A stretch of DNA of 64,000 nt from the NCBI GenBank assembly GCA_947627195.1, contig CANQVC010000003.1:18991-82990 (forward strand). Direction: 5' to 3'. The notes below the pieces were generated by a model, which was given only the letters and a program-made list of their open reading frames with translations, was not told the origin of the DNA and made no database searches. Origin of the DNA: an uncultured Bacilli bacterium (GTDB taxonomy: Bacteria; Bacillota_I; Bacilli_A; ML615J-28; CAG-698). Of this stretch, positions 38,480 through 46,487 are shown piece after piece (positions within the stretch are counted from its first letter, which is position 1; every line of letters starts with the position of its first letter). A program made the position numbers and the translations under genes.

Positions 38480-38497
38480 AGGCATATTTCAATTTTT
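38480..38497. repeat. Right copy of 18-bp direct repeat (target-site duplication)
   Basis: Identical in all 18 positions to 38089-38106. Removing the element and one copy restores a continuous region upstream of the GH20 promoter. Confidence 0.85.
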
Positions 38498-38498
38498 A

Positions 38499-38513
38499 TG
38501 TGCAATGTGCACA
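38499..38513. promoter_or_regulatory. Palindrome, possible displaced operator of the GH20 operon
   Basis: TGTGCA-ATG-TGCACA is a perfect 6-bp inverted repeat. Before the element inserted it would have lain about 20 bases upstream of the operon's -35 box; now it is nearly 400 bases away. Regulator unknown. The remainder to 38581 is AT-rich without a gene. Confidence 0.35.
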
Positions 38514-38581
38514 TTTTTATTTTTTGTTTAAGATATAATAAAAAAATAATTAATTAAAAATTTCCTACTTATAAATATAAT

Positions 38582-38621
38582 AAAAAAGCTGATAATGTCA
38601 TTTAAGATCATTATCAACTTT
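38582..38621 (-). terminator. Terminator overlapping the queH stop codon
   Basis: A 13-bp stem (38585-38597 with 38609-38621, one G-U) is followed by a T tract on the minus strand. The queH TGA lies in the loop. It closes the wall-fragment operon. Confidence 0.85.
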
Positions 38622-39215
38622 ATTACTTTCTAACAAAGAATATTTACATCCACAATATTCTTGACGGTATAAATTATATTTTTTCGATAATTGAATAGAT
38701 TTTTTATATCCTTCTTTTTTCTTAAAATTGGAATAGAAAAAAGGAATATCATAAACTTTAGAAAAATGTTCACCAAGTTCATTTATCCAATCACTATTTT
38801 TATAAGGGCTAATTGAAAGAGTTGTTGTGAAAAAATCATAACCTAATCTTTTAGCTTCTTTAGCTGTTTCTTCTAAACGGAAGCTATAACAACAATAACA
38901 TCTTTTACTTCCTTCTTTTAAATGTTCAAACCCTAATATAGCATTATCATATCTAAGTGGGTCATACTTTCCCTCGATGAATTTAAATTCTAGAGGAATC
39001 TTTTTAAATTGTTCTTTTCTTTTATCATATTCTTCTTTAGGAAAAATATTAGGATTATCATAAAAAATAGTAATTGCAAAATATTTATTTAAAATGTCCA
39101 ATACTTCAGTAGAACAAGGTGCACAACAAGCATGAATTAATATTTTAGGTTTAGGATTTTGTGGTTCTGATTTAAGAAATTCAGTATAAGCTAAATAGCT
39201 ATCAACTTTAAACAT
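38598..39215 (-). CDS. queH: Epoxyqueuosine reductase QueH
   Basis: Last step of queuosine formation in tRNA, reducing epoxyqueuosine; QueH is the iron-sulfur family that replaces cobalamin-dependent QueG. The 205 residues contain HACCAPCS, KRCYCCYSFRLEETA and EYCGCKYS, giving the conserved Cys set for the metal clusters. It starts one base after the preceding GHL10 gene stop region and is the last gene of that operon, so its link to wall metabolism may be only shared transcription. No other queuosine genes are in the window. Confidence 0.93.
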   Translation of the reverse strand: MFKVDSYLAYTEFLKSEPQNPKPKILIHACCAPCSTEVLDILNKYFAITIFYDNPNIFPKEEYDKRKEQFKKIPLEFKFIEGKYDPLRYDNAILGFEHLKEGSKRCYCCYSFRLEETAKEAKRLGYDFFTTTLSISPYKNSDWINELGEHFSKVYDIPFFYSNFKKKEGYKKSIQLSKKYNLYRQEYCGCKYSLLESNKVDNDLK

Positions 39216-39216
39216 T

Positions 39217-40530
39217 TTAATAAGGTTTTACATCCTTTGTCCAAGCTTTTAATAATAATTCTCTAGCTTTAACTAATGTTGGTTTATCATTTTTAACAAA
39301 GTCATGATATGTAAAGAAAACACATCCTTTAACATTTTCATATAAATCATTAACTTTCAATTGGTTAATTATTTCTTCAGGATTTCCCCAATTGCCATGA
39401 TCAGTATAACGATAAATTCCTTGACCAATATATAATTTAACATTAGTCTTTTTTGCTGCCCAACTCCACCAATCAACTAAATCAGCATATTTCACAATTT
39501 CAATTGTTTTGCCATCTTCTGCTACTTTAAAACTATCTAAGGAAAAATAATCTTGAGGAACAACATAATCTATCCAACCTTTTTCCATCCATAGATATAT
39601 ATCAGCATATAATCCTTCATAACATTGGAAACATGAATGATGATTATGTGAGCCATATTCCCATCCGCCTTCTTTACCAGCTTCAGCGAAATGACTAGAA
39701 TGAGTACGATAAATACCAAATGGACTAATACCAAATTCTACTTTATGATCTAACGTATTTAACGCATCATGAATTTTCTTAATCATGGTATTAACATTTT
39801 CTCTTCTAAAATCATCTAAAGAAAGTTCAGGGTGTAATGCTTGATGTTTTTTTTCTTCAAGTGGATCACTAATTGGATCATATGGATAAAAATAATCATC
39901 GATATGAATAGCTTTAATTGGATATTTTTTCGCAATTTCTAATACTGTATCAACAAGATAATCTTGAACTTTCGAACTAGCTGGATCTAATATTAATTTA
40001 TGTTCAGATGTTTCAATAACACAATCAGGATATTTACGAGCAAAATTTTTAGGACTTAATTTTTCTTGTAAGAATTGTTCTTTTGTCATGTTAATTTCAT
40101 TTAATTTTGTACCTCTAACACGATAAGGATTCATCCATGCATGTACATCAATTTCAGCTTCTTTTGCTTTATTAACAAAATAACCAAATAAATCAAATCC
40201 AGGATCTTCATCTTCAGTTTTTGTCTTACTTAAATAACAACTCCATGGATTAATATCTGATTGGTAAAAGGCATCACATCCTGGACGTACTTGAAATACA
40301 ACAGTATTTAAATGATATTTTTTACAAGTTTTAATGACATCATCCATTTGTTCTTTGTATTCTTCAATAGAATCACAAGGATGTATATCAATATTTTCCA
40401 CAGTAGAAAACCAAACACCTCTAGTTTCTTGCTTTTTTTCTTTCACATTTTCGTTAATCATGACAGGTTTATCAGTACCATAATATGTAATAAATCCTTC
40501 ACGTTCAACACATTCAATTTTCTTCATCAT
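39217..40530 (-). CDS. GHL10-type (DUF187) glycosyl-hydrolase-like protein
   Basis: About 437 residues forming an alpha/beta barrel of the GHL10 family. Landmarks are RGVWFSTVENIDI, NTVVFQVRPGCDAFY, DVHAWMNPYRVRG, AIHIDDYFYPYD and VEFGISPFGIYR. There is no signal peptide, so it is likely cytoplasmic, unlike many secreted members. Family activities are poorly defined; some members act on peptidoglycan sugars. ATG at 40530 was chosen because GAGGAG sits just before it; a farther ATG at 40542 overlaps that site. The gene overlaps the LD-carboxypeptidase gene end, so it belongs to the same operon. Confidence 0.85.
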   Translation of the reverse strand: MMKKIECVEREGFITYYGTDKPVMINENVKEKKQETRGVWFSTVENIDIHPCDSIEEYKEQMDDVIKTCKKYHLNTVVFQVRPGCDAFYQSDINPWSCYLSKTKTEDEDPGFDLFGYFVNKAKEAEIDVHAWMNPYRVRGTKLNEINMTKEQFLQEKLSPKNFARKYPDCVIETSEHKLILDPASSKVQDYLVDTVLEIAKKYPIKAIHIDDYFYPYDPISDPLEEKKHQALHPELSLDDFRRENVNTMIKKIHDALNTLDHKVEFGISPFGIYRTHSSHFAEAGKEGGWEYGSHNHHSCFQCYEGLYADIYLWMEKGWIDYVVPQDYFSLDSFKVAEDGKTIEIVKYADLVDWWSWAAKKTNVKLYIGQGIYRYTDHGNWGNPEEIINQLKVNDLYENVKGCVFFTYHDFVKNDKPTLVKARELLLKAWTKDVKPY

Positions 40531-41473
40531 TATTCTCCTCATATAATTCTTCTAAAATTGTTATTTCTTGTTTATTAGCATCTAATCTTACTTTTAAGCC
40601 AATTGGTAAATTAATAAAAGGAAATTGATGACCAGATGCAAAATGATAAATAACAGGTTTATTTAAATTTTGAAAATATTCTTGAATTAATTCATCAACT
40701 TCAGGTTCATCATCATCTTTATGACAATTTGTGAAATGTCCAAAGATAAATCCTTTAGCTTCATCAAGATATCCCCCTAATCTTAATTGAGCAAACATCC
40801 GATCAATATTATATGGTTGTTCATCAACTTCTTCAATAAAAACAATTTTATCTTTAAAATCAATTTCATAAGGAGTACCTATCAAATCGGATATTAAACA
40901 TAAGTTGCCACCACTCATTTCTCCTTCAACAATTCCTCCACATAATGTTTTAGCATCATTATAAGGATTTTTTAAAACACGGTTTAAAGTGTTAGTTGTC
41001 AATAATGTTTTAAATTCATTTAAGGAAAATTCATCACATTTAGGACTTGATATAAATATTCCAACTTGTCCATGAACCGTTGGTAAATAACTATATTTAT
41101 ATAAATTATTTAATAATACAGTAATATCACTAAATCCCATAAATAATTTAGGATGTTTTTTAATCATTTCATAATCTATTTTATCAACAATTCTACTTGC
41201 TCCACAGCCACCTTTATAACATATAATAGCTTTTATATTAGGATCTAAAAACATTTGATGAATGTCATTTATTCTTTCTTCATCATTTCCTGCTAAATAG
41301 CCATGTTGTAAATAACATGTTTTGCCAAATTGAACATTATAACCAAAAGAAGAAAAAATATCTTCAATTTTTTTCATTCTTTCTTGTTGTTTATTTCTTG
41401 AAGAAGGGCAAATAAAACCAATTGTATCCCCTTTCTTCAACATTCTTACTTGACATTTATTCATATTAATCAC
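40514..41473 (-). CDS. ldcA: Murein tetrapeptide LD-carboxypeptidase (S66, LdcA/MccF family)
   Basis: Removes the terminal D-Ala from wall tetrapeptides, or acts on related amide substrates as MccF does. The 319-residue protein has the nucleophile in GFSDIT, the catalytic Glu in FIEEVDEQPYNIDRM and the catalytic His in ASGHQFPFINLP. No signal peptide, so the enzyme works in the cytosol on imported muropeptides. It overlaps the PIG-L gene by eight bases and the GHL10 gene by 17, showing tight coupling. Confidence 0.92.
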   Translation of the reverse strand: MINMNKCQVRMLKKGDTIGFICPSSRNKQQERMKKIEDIFSSFGYNVQFGKTCYLQHGYLAGNDEERINDIHQMFLDPNIKAIICYKGGCGASRIVDKIDYEMIKKHPKLFMGFSDITVLLNNLYKYSYLPTVHGQVGIFISSPKCDEFSLNEFKTLLTTNTLNRVLKNPYNDAKTLCGGIVEGEMSGGNLCLISDLIGTPYEIDFKDKIVFIEEVDEQPYNIDRMFAQLRLGGYLDEAKGFIFGHFTNCHKDDDEPEVDELIQEYFQNLNKPVIYHFASGHQFPFINLPIGLKVRLDANKQEITILEELYEENNDEEN

Positions 41474-42164
41474 TAAATGAATTAGGTTTTACAGTAAATT
41501 TGCCATAATCTTGGACATTAAATGCTTGAGCATGTTCACATTTAGCTAAGCATCCACGAACATAAGTTAAATGAGTATAATAATTATAATATTTAAAATC
41601 TTTACTGTTCATAATAAACCAATGTTTAGCAATAGCTTTTGTCCATAAATCATAACCTTCAGAACAATTAACTAAAATATATGGATCAAATCCTATTCTA
41701 TCTTCCCAGTTTTCACAGAAATATACTGGAGAATACCATCTTTCAAGAGGTACTTTATCCCCCATATCAATGCCTGCATAAAATTGAGCATCAACTACAA
41801 TTTTAGAACATGTTGCATGATCTTTATGCATACTATTTTTCCAATGAGTGAAAATTGCATTTGGACGATATTTACGAATTAAAGCTGCAACTTGTAATCT
41901 AACTTCATCATTATCAGGAAGTTCACCATCACAATAAGGGAATACAATTGATTCACCATTTAACATTTCCGCAAATTCTTTTGCTTCTTTTACTTTTTGC
42001 ACACGATATTCTTCAACAGTCATTGTTTTGGGATTTCCTCTTTCACCTGCTGTTAAAGCAACAGTAATAATTCTATCACCTATTAATGCTTGTGTAGCTA
42101 ATACACAACCACATGTTAACTCCATATCACCGATATGTCCACCAATTGCCATAAATGTTTTCAT
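41466..42164 (-). CDS. PIG-L/LmbE-type deacetylase with altered catalytic motif
   Basis: Zinc-dependent N-deacetylase fold, 232 residues. The usual AHPDD motif is GGHIGD here: zinc ligands His10 and Asp13 remain, but the position of the general-base Asp is Gly12. The second metal segment HWKNSMHKDHATC (HxDH) is intact. Classic members deacetylate GlcNAc-containing molecules, which suits a wall-sugar operon. Activity needs another base if it is catalytic at all. It lies 30 bases after the serine hydrolase gene, with GGAG before the start. Confidence 0.82.
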   Translation of the reverse strand: MKTFMAIGGHIGDMELTCGCVLATQALIGDRIITVALTAGERGNPKTMTVEEYRVQKVKEAKEFAEMLNGESIVFPYCDGELPDNDEVRLQVAALIRKYRPNAIFTHWKNSMHKDHATCSKIVVDAQFYAGIDMGDKVPLERWYSPVYFCENWEDRIGFDPYILVNCSEGYDLWTKAIAKHWFIMNSKDFKYYNYYTHLTYVRGCLAKCEHAQAFNVQDYGKFTVKPNSFSD

Positions 42165-42194
42165 TTTTTAATTCTCCTTTTTTATATTTATTTT

Positions 42195-43250
42195 TTATTC
42201 AAACATTGTATCTAAATGAGTAAAGATATAATTTGCTAATCTTGCTCTGAATGGAATAATTTTATTATTTTGTCTTGTAGGATGTACACGGTTACTTAAA
42301 ACGCAATATGCTACTTTATTTTGACGATCAATGACAATATTAGTGCCAGTAAAACCTGTATGCATAATCGTTTCATCACTAGCAAATTCTCCACAACAAC
42401 ATTGTTTTCCTTTCACAATCCAACCTATTCCTCTTCGATATGTATCTAAACTAATTCCTTCTTTTTCTTCTACTTGGGGTTTAAAGAATAAATCGATACT
42501 TTGTTTAGACAATATTCTTTTTCCTTTGTACATACCATTATCTAAAATCATTTTAAGAAAATGACTTAAATCTTTAACACAACTGAATAAACCAGCATGG
42601 CCTGCAACACCATCTAATGTATGAGCAACTTCATCATGAACATAGCCACGATCTATTTTGTCACCTCTATCTTCAGTAGGGGCACATCTATTTACATCAG
42701 TTGGACAATACCCTGAATCAAACATTTCTAAAGGTTCAAGCAAGTTCTCTTTCACAAACTTATCTAATGGCATATTACTTACTTTTTCAATAATCCATCC
42801 AAGTAAAATAAATCCTAAATCAGAATAAACCATTTTAGTGTTTTTTTCATATTCCTTTTCACAACTCATGATATTATCATATAATTCTTGTTTGGACAAG
42901 AAATGTCCATTTATTAAATCAGCTGGTAAACCAGAAGTATGAGTTAATAAATCCCATATTGTAACATCTTTATGAATAAAATCAGGAAGAAATACTGATA
43001 CATAATCATATAAACGAATCAATCCTCTTTCAGCTAACATCATTATTGAACTTGTTGTGGCAACAACTTTTGTACATGATGCCATATCATAAAGAGTATT
43101 AATATCATTATCTTCTTCAACTGGATATAAACTCTTTTTGCCATATGCATGAAAATAAGTTTTGTCATTAATTATTAAACATAATGTTGCTCCAGGAAAT
43201 ACTCCATCTTTAACTGCTTTAGTCATTATTTCATTAACTTTTTCAATCAT
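42195..43250 (-). CDS. Beta-lactamase-family serine hydrolase (AmiE/YbbE-like)
   Basis: A 351-residue penicillin-binding-fold enzyme with the SxxK motif SCTK, the tyrosine motif YSDLG and the third box HTGFTG. No signal peptide or membrane helix is visible, so it should be cytosolic. The closest described role for such proteins beside wall-recycling genes is Bacillus AmiE (YbbE), which removes the peptide from N-acetylmuramic acid; esterase activity is the alternative. It follows the LysA-M19 gene by eight bases with GGAGG. Confidence 0.82.
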   Translation of the reverse strand: MIEKVNEIMTKAVKDGVFPGATLCLIINDKTYFHAYGKKSLYPVEEDNDINTLYDMASCTKVVATTSSIMMLAERGLIRLYDYVSVFLPDFIHKDVTIWDLLTHTSGLPADLINGHFLSKQELYDNIMSCEKEYEKNTKMVYSDLGFILLGWIIEKVSNMPLDKFVKENLLEPLEMFDSGYCPTDVNRCAPTEDRGDKIDRGYVHDEVAHTLDGVAGHAGLFSCVKDLSHFLKMILDNGMYKGKRILSKQSIDLFFKPQVEEKEGISLDTYRRGIGWIVKGKQCCCGEFASDETIMHTGFTGTNIVIDRQNKVAYCVLSNRVHPTRQNNKIIPFRARLANYIFTHLDTMFE

Positions 43251-43258
43251 ATTGCCTC

Positions 43259-45463
43259 CTAATCTTCTGATGTCATAACTATCTTATCATGATAACGACG
43301 ATAGAAATTTTGGTAACATATTTTATCAATATCTTCTTCACTTAATCCTATTTTTTGCATTCCTTCTATAATACGATAAGCAAATGTTGCATCTTTTACT
43401 TCTTCTAAATTACTATTAGGAAAATCAGATAAATAATCCATAAAATCAAATCCAAAGCACACATTATCAACGCCCATAATAGAAATAGCATATTTTAAAT
43501 GTTCTAAAAAGCGATCTAATGTTTGATTGTTTTCATCTTTATCAACAAAATTATTAGCTAATGTCAATCCTAATAAACCATCAACTTTCTTTAAAGCTTT
43601 CATTTGATCATCAGTGACATTTCTAACATGAGAACATAATTTCTTTACATTTCCATGGGAATAAATAATATTTTTATTAACTACTTTTAAAGCATCATAA
43701 AAACTTTTTTCGTTTAGATGAGCTAAATCAATAATCATTCCTAATTGTTCCATTCTTTTTAGTAGACGAATTCCTTCTTCAGTAAAGCCTCTTTCAGGAT
43801 TAGATTTAGCTCCTGTTGCATATTTATTTTCTTCATTCCATGTTACCATAGCATGACGAAATCCCATATTGTATAAAATATCAATATCTTCAACACATTT
43901 TAAATTTCTTAAGCCTTCTAGTCCTAATACTACTTTAAAATTGGCAAGTTCTTTTAAATTGATTTCTTTTAATGCTATTTTACATGCTTCAATTAAGTCA
44001 AAGTCATTTGGTGAATACATTGTAAATATACTACCTTTAATAACACTTTGTGATAATTGTGGGACATGATATTTTTCAAAACGATGATCAATTCCTTTTG
44101 TTTTGTTTGTCCATAAATCATATAACATATCACTATGACAATCAAACATACGTTTTATCGGAGTAGAAATCATTGTTCGACATAAATCTTCATATTCTTC
44201 ACGACGGATTGTTAAATGGACATGATCATTATTAACAAAAATAACAGCTCCACGTACCATGCCATTGTAATTTGAACTCATAGAATAACCATATGCTCCA
44301 GTACAATATGTAACTAAAACATCATTTTCTTTAACTTTTGTTAATGGATAATCAGTAACAATAATATCCCCAGATTCACAGCATGGTCCAACTACATCAA
44401 CAATTTCTTTATCTTGAATATTTTCATCAACATGATTAGCTATATCAACACTATATTTGGCTTGATATAAAGCAGGGCGAATATTATCAGTCATTCCGCC
44501 ATCAACGAAAACATATTTTTTACCTCCATATGTTTTCTTTGTTCCACCAACTGTATATAATGTGAAGCCAGCATCACCAACAATACTTCGACCAGGTTCA
44601 ATCATGACTTTTTTTAAACTTAAATGATATTTATCAATAAATGAATCAATAGTATTAGTAATGGCTTTAACCATTGATGCTAAATCTATTTCAGTATCTT
44701 CATTAGTATATTGAATGCCAAATCCTCCACCAAGATTTAAAACTTCAAATGAACAATTATTTCTTTCTTCTACATCTTTCATGAAATTTAAAAGGGTACT
44801 TGTGGCATCTTGAAAACTTTTAGGTTGATGAATATTCGAACCAATATGACTATGAAAACCTAATAATGTTAAATATTGGCTTTCATTTGCTTTTTTAACT
44901 ATTTTATCAATTTTATCTTTATCAAAAATTGATTCACCAAACTTACTACTTAATAAAGATGTTTGAATATATTCATGAGTATGAGCACTAATACCAGGAT
45001 TAACGCGTAATAAAATGGATACTTTAGTATTTTCTTCTTGAGCAATCTTTTCTAACTCTTCTATTTCTTCTAAATGGTCAACAACAATATAACCAACATG
45101 ATGTTTAATTGCATATTTTAATTCACTTGTCGTTTTATTGTTTCCATGTAAAACTACTTTTTCCATTGGAAATCCACTACGATTAATTATGTATAAATCT
45201 CCTTCACTTACACTATCTAATCCCATACCATATTCATGTATTATTTGCATCATATATGGACATAAAAAAGCTTTAGTAGCATAAACTGTCATACATTCAT
45301 ATTTATTACTTTGAAAATTTTCTTTTAAAACATCTAATTTATGACGAATGTGTTTTTCATCATAAACATATAATGGTGTTTTATATCTAGTTGCTAATTC
45401 TTGCAATTTAAATGAACCAACATATAATTCATTATTTTGAACTTTCATAGAGATTGTTCTCAT
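43259..45463 (-). CDS. lysA: Fused diaminopimelate decarboxylase - M19 membrane-dipeptidase-like protein
   Basis: A 734-residue two-domain protein. Residues 1-425 are LysA, PLP-dependent: Lys64 in YATKAF, HSHIGSN, GGGFGIQY, EPGRSIVGDAG and CCESGDI (361-367). Residues 438-734 are an M19 dipeptidase with metal ligands HSD (443-445), Glu516, His582 and His603, plus GFDF at 671-674. LysA makes lysine from meso-diaminopimelate; M19 enzymes cleave dipeptides, including those with a D-residue. In one chain these could free and decarboxylate diaminopimelate from wall peptides. SD AGGAGAG and own promoter (45487-45515) show it heads the operon. No frameshift or stop lies at the junction. Confidence 0.93.
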   Translation of the reverse strand: MRTISMKVQNNELYVGSFKLQELATRYKTPLYVYDEKHIRHKLDVLKENFQSNKYECMTVYATKAFLCPYMMQIIHEYGMGLDSVSEGDLYIINRSGFPMEKVVLHGNNKTTSELKYAIKHHVGYIVVDHLEEIEELEKIAQEENTKVSILLRVNPGISAHTHEYIQTSLLSSKFGESIFDKDKIDKIVKKANESQYLTLLGFHSHIGSNIHQPKSFQDATSTLLNFMKDVEERNNCSFEVLNLGGGFGIQYTNEDTEIDLASMVKAITNTIDSFIDKYHLSLKKVMIEPGRSIVGDAGFTLYTVGGTKKTYGGKKYVFVDGGMTDNIRPALYQAKYSVDIANHVDENIQDKEIVDVVGPCCESGDIIVTDYPLTKVKENDVLVTYCTGAYGYSMSSNYNGMVRGAVIFVNNDHVHLTIRREEYEDLCRTMISTPIKRMFDCHSDMLYDLWTNKTKGIDHRFEKYHVPQLSQSVIKGSIFTMYSPNDFDLIEACKIALKEINLKELANFKVVLGLEGLRNLKCVEDIDILYNMGFRHAMVTWNEENKYATGAKSNPERGFTEEGIRLLKRMEQLGMIIDLAHLNEKSFYDALKVVNKNIIYSHGNVKKLCSHVRNVTDDQMKALKKVDGLLGLTLANNFVDKDENNQTLDRFLEHLKYAISIMGVDNVCFGFDFMDYLSDFPNSNLEEVKDATFAYRIIEGMQKIGLSEEDIDKICYQNFYRRYHDKIVMTSED

Positions 45464-45486
45464 TATAAATCACTCTCCTAGTTTTT

Positions 45487-45515
45487 ATTATATCATATTT
45501 ATTAGTAATTGTTAA
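45487..45515 (-). promoter_or_regulatory. Promoter of the LysA-M19 / wall-fragment operon
   Basis: Minus strand TTAACA (45515-45510), 17-base spacer, TATAAT (45492-45487). The -35 lies within the last codons of dusB, so the wall-fragment genes can be expressed independently of mgtE-dusB. Confidence 0.8.
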
Positions 45516-46473
45516 TCAAATCATTTGTAAGATTATTAATTAAATCTAAAAATTCATCTTTTGTATGAACATACATAAGTTTTGTTTTAAATTCTTTAGC
45601 ATTTGCCATTCCTTTAACATACCAAGCTGCTAATGTTCTCATTTCTAAAACTGCTATTTTTTCAGTCTTTAATTCAACTAAATCTAAAAAATGTTTTTTA
45701 AGAACATTTAGTTTTTCCATATTTGTTGGTGGAGTATATAAAACGTTTTGTAAATGACATTGAAATTCTTTAAATATCCAAGGATTACCTAATGATGCTC
45801 TACCAATCATTACAGCATCTACTCCTGTCTTTAACATATTATCTAAATCATCAGTTGTCTTAATATCACCATTACCAATAACAGGAATATTGACACTTTC
45901 CTTGACTTTTTTAATAATATCTAAAGATGCAGAGCCATGGTATAAATCACTTTTGGTTCTACCATGAATGGTAATACCACTAGCGCCAGCTTCCTCCATG
46001 GCTTTGGCCATTTCAACACAATTAATACTTTGATGATCCCATCCTGTTCTCATTTTTACTGTTACTGGTTTAGCTATATTATTAACTATTTTATTAACAA
46101 TTTCTTTGGCATGAGAAATGTTTTTCATTAAATAAGATCCACTTTCAGCTTTAATGACTTTTTTAACAGGGCAACCCATATTTATATCAATAATATCACA
46201 ATTAGTTCTTTTTTCAATTTCTTTAGAAGCTTTAACCATTTCATCAATATTGGAACCAAATAATTGAATACTAACTGGATGTTCATTTTCATCTATTTTA
46301 CACATTTCCCATGTTTTATCATTTTCATATAATAATCCTTTATCACTTATCATTTCTGATGTTGTTAATGAAGCACCATATTGATGACATAATAAACGAT
46401 ATACTTGATTAGTATATCCTGCCATTGGGGCTAATACTAATTTACCTTGAATATTAACATTACCAATTTTCAT
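45502..46473 (-). CDS. dusB: tRNA-dihydrouridine synthase B
   Basis: FMN-dependent reduction of uridines in tRNA. The 323-residue protein has the N-terminal APMAGYTN flavin motif, DINMGCPVKK with the catalytic Cys, KMRTGWD, ITIHGRT and the phosphate loop VIGNGDI. It matches the DusB subgroup in length and motifs. It lies 14 bases after the second mgtE gene and just before the promoter of the LysA-M19 operon. Confidence 0.93.
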   Translation of the reverse strand: MKIGNVNIQGKLVLAPMAGYTNQVYRLLCHQYGASLTTSEMISDKGLLYENDKTWEMCKIDENEHPVSIQLFGSNIDEMVKASKEIEKRTNCDIIDINMGCPVKKVIKAESGSYLMKNISHAKEIVNKIVNNIAKPVTVKMRTGWDHQSINCVEMAKAMEEAGASGITIHGRTKSDLYHGSASLDIIKKVKESVNIPVIGNGDIKTTDDLDNMLKTGVDAVMIGRASLGNPWIFKEFQCHLQNVLYTPPTNMEKLNVLKKHFLDLVELKTEKIAVLEMRTLAAWYVKGMANAKEFKTKLMYVHTKDEFLDLINNLTNDLINNY

Positions 46474-46487
46474 TTTAACACCTATAA

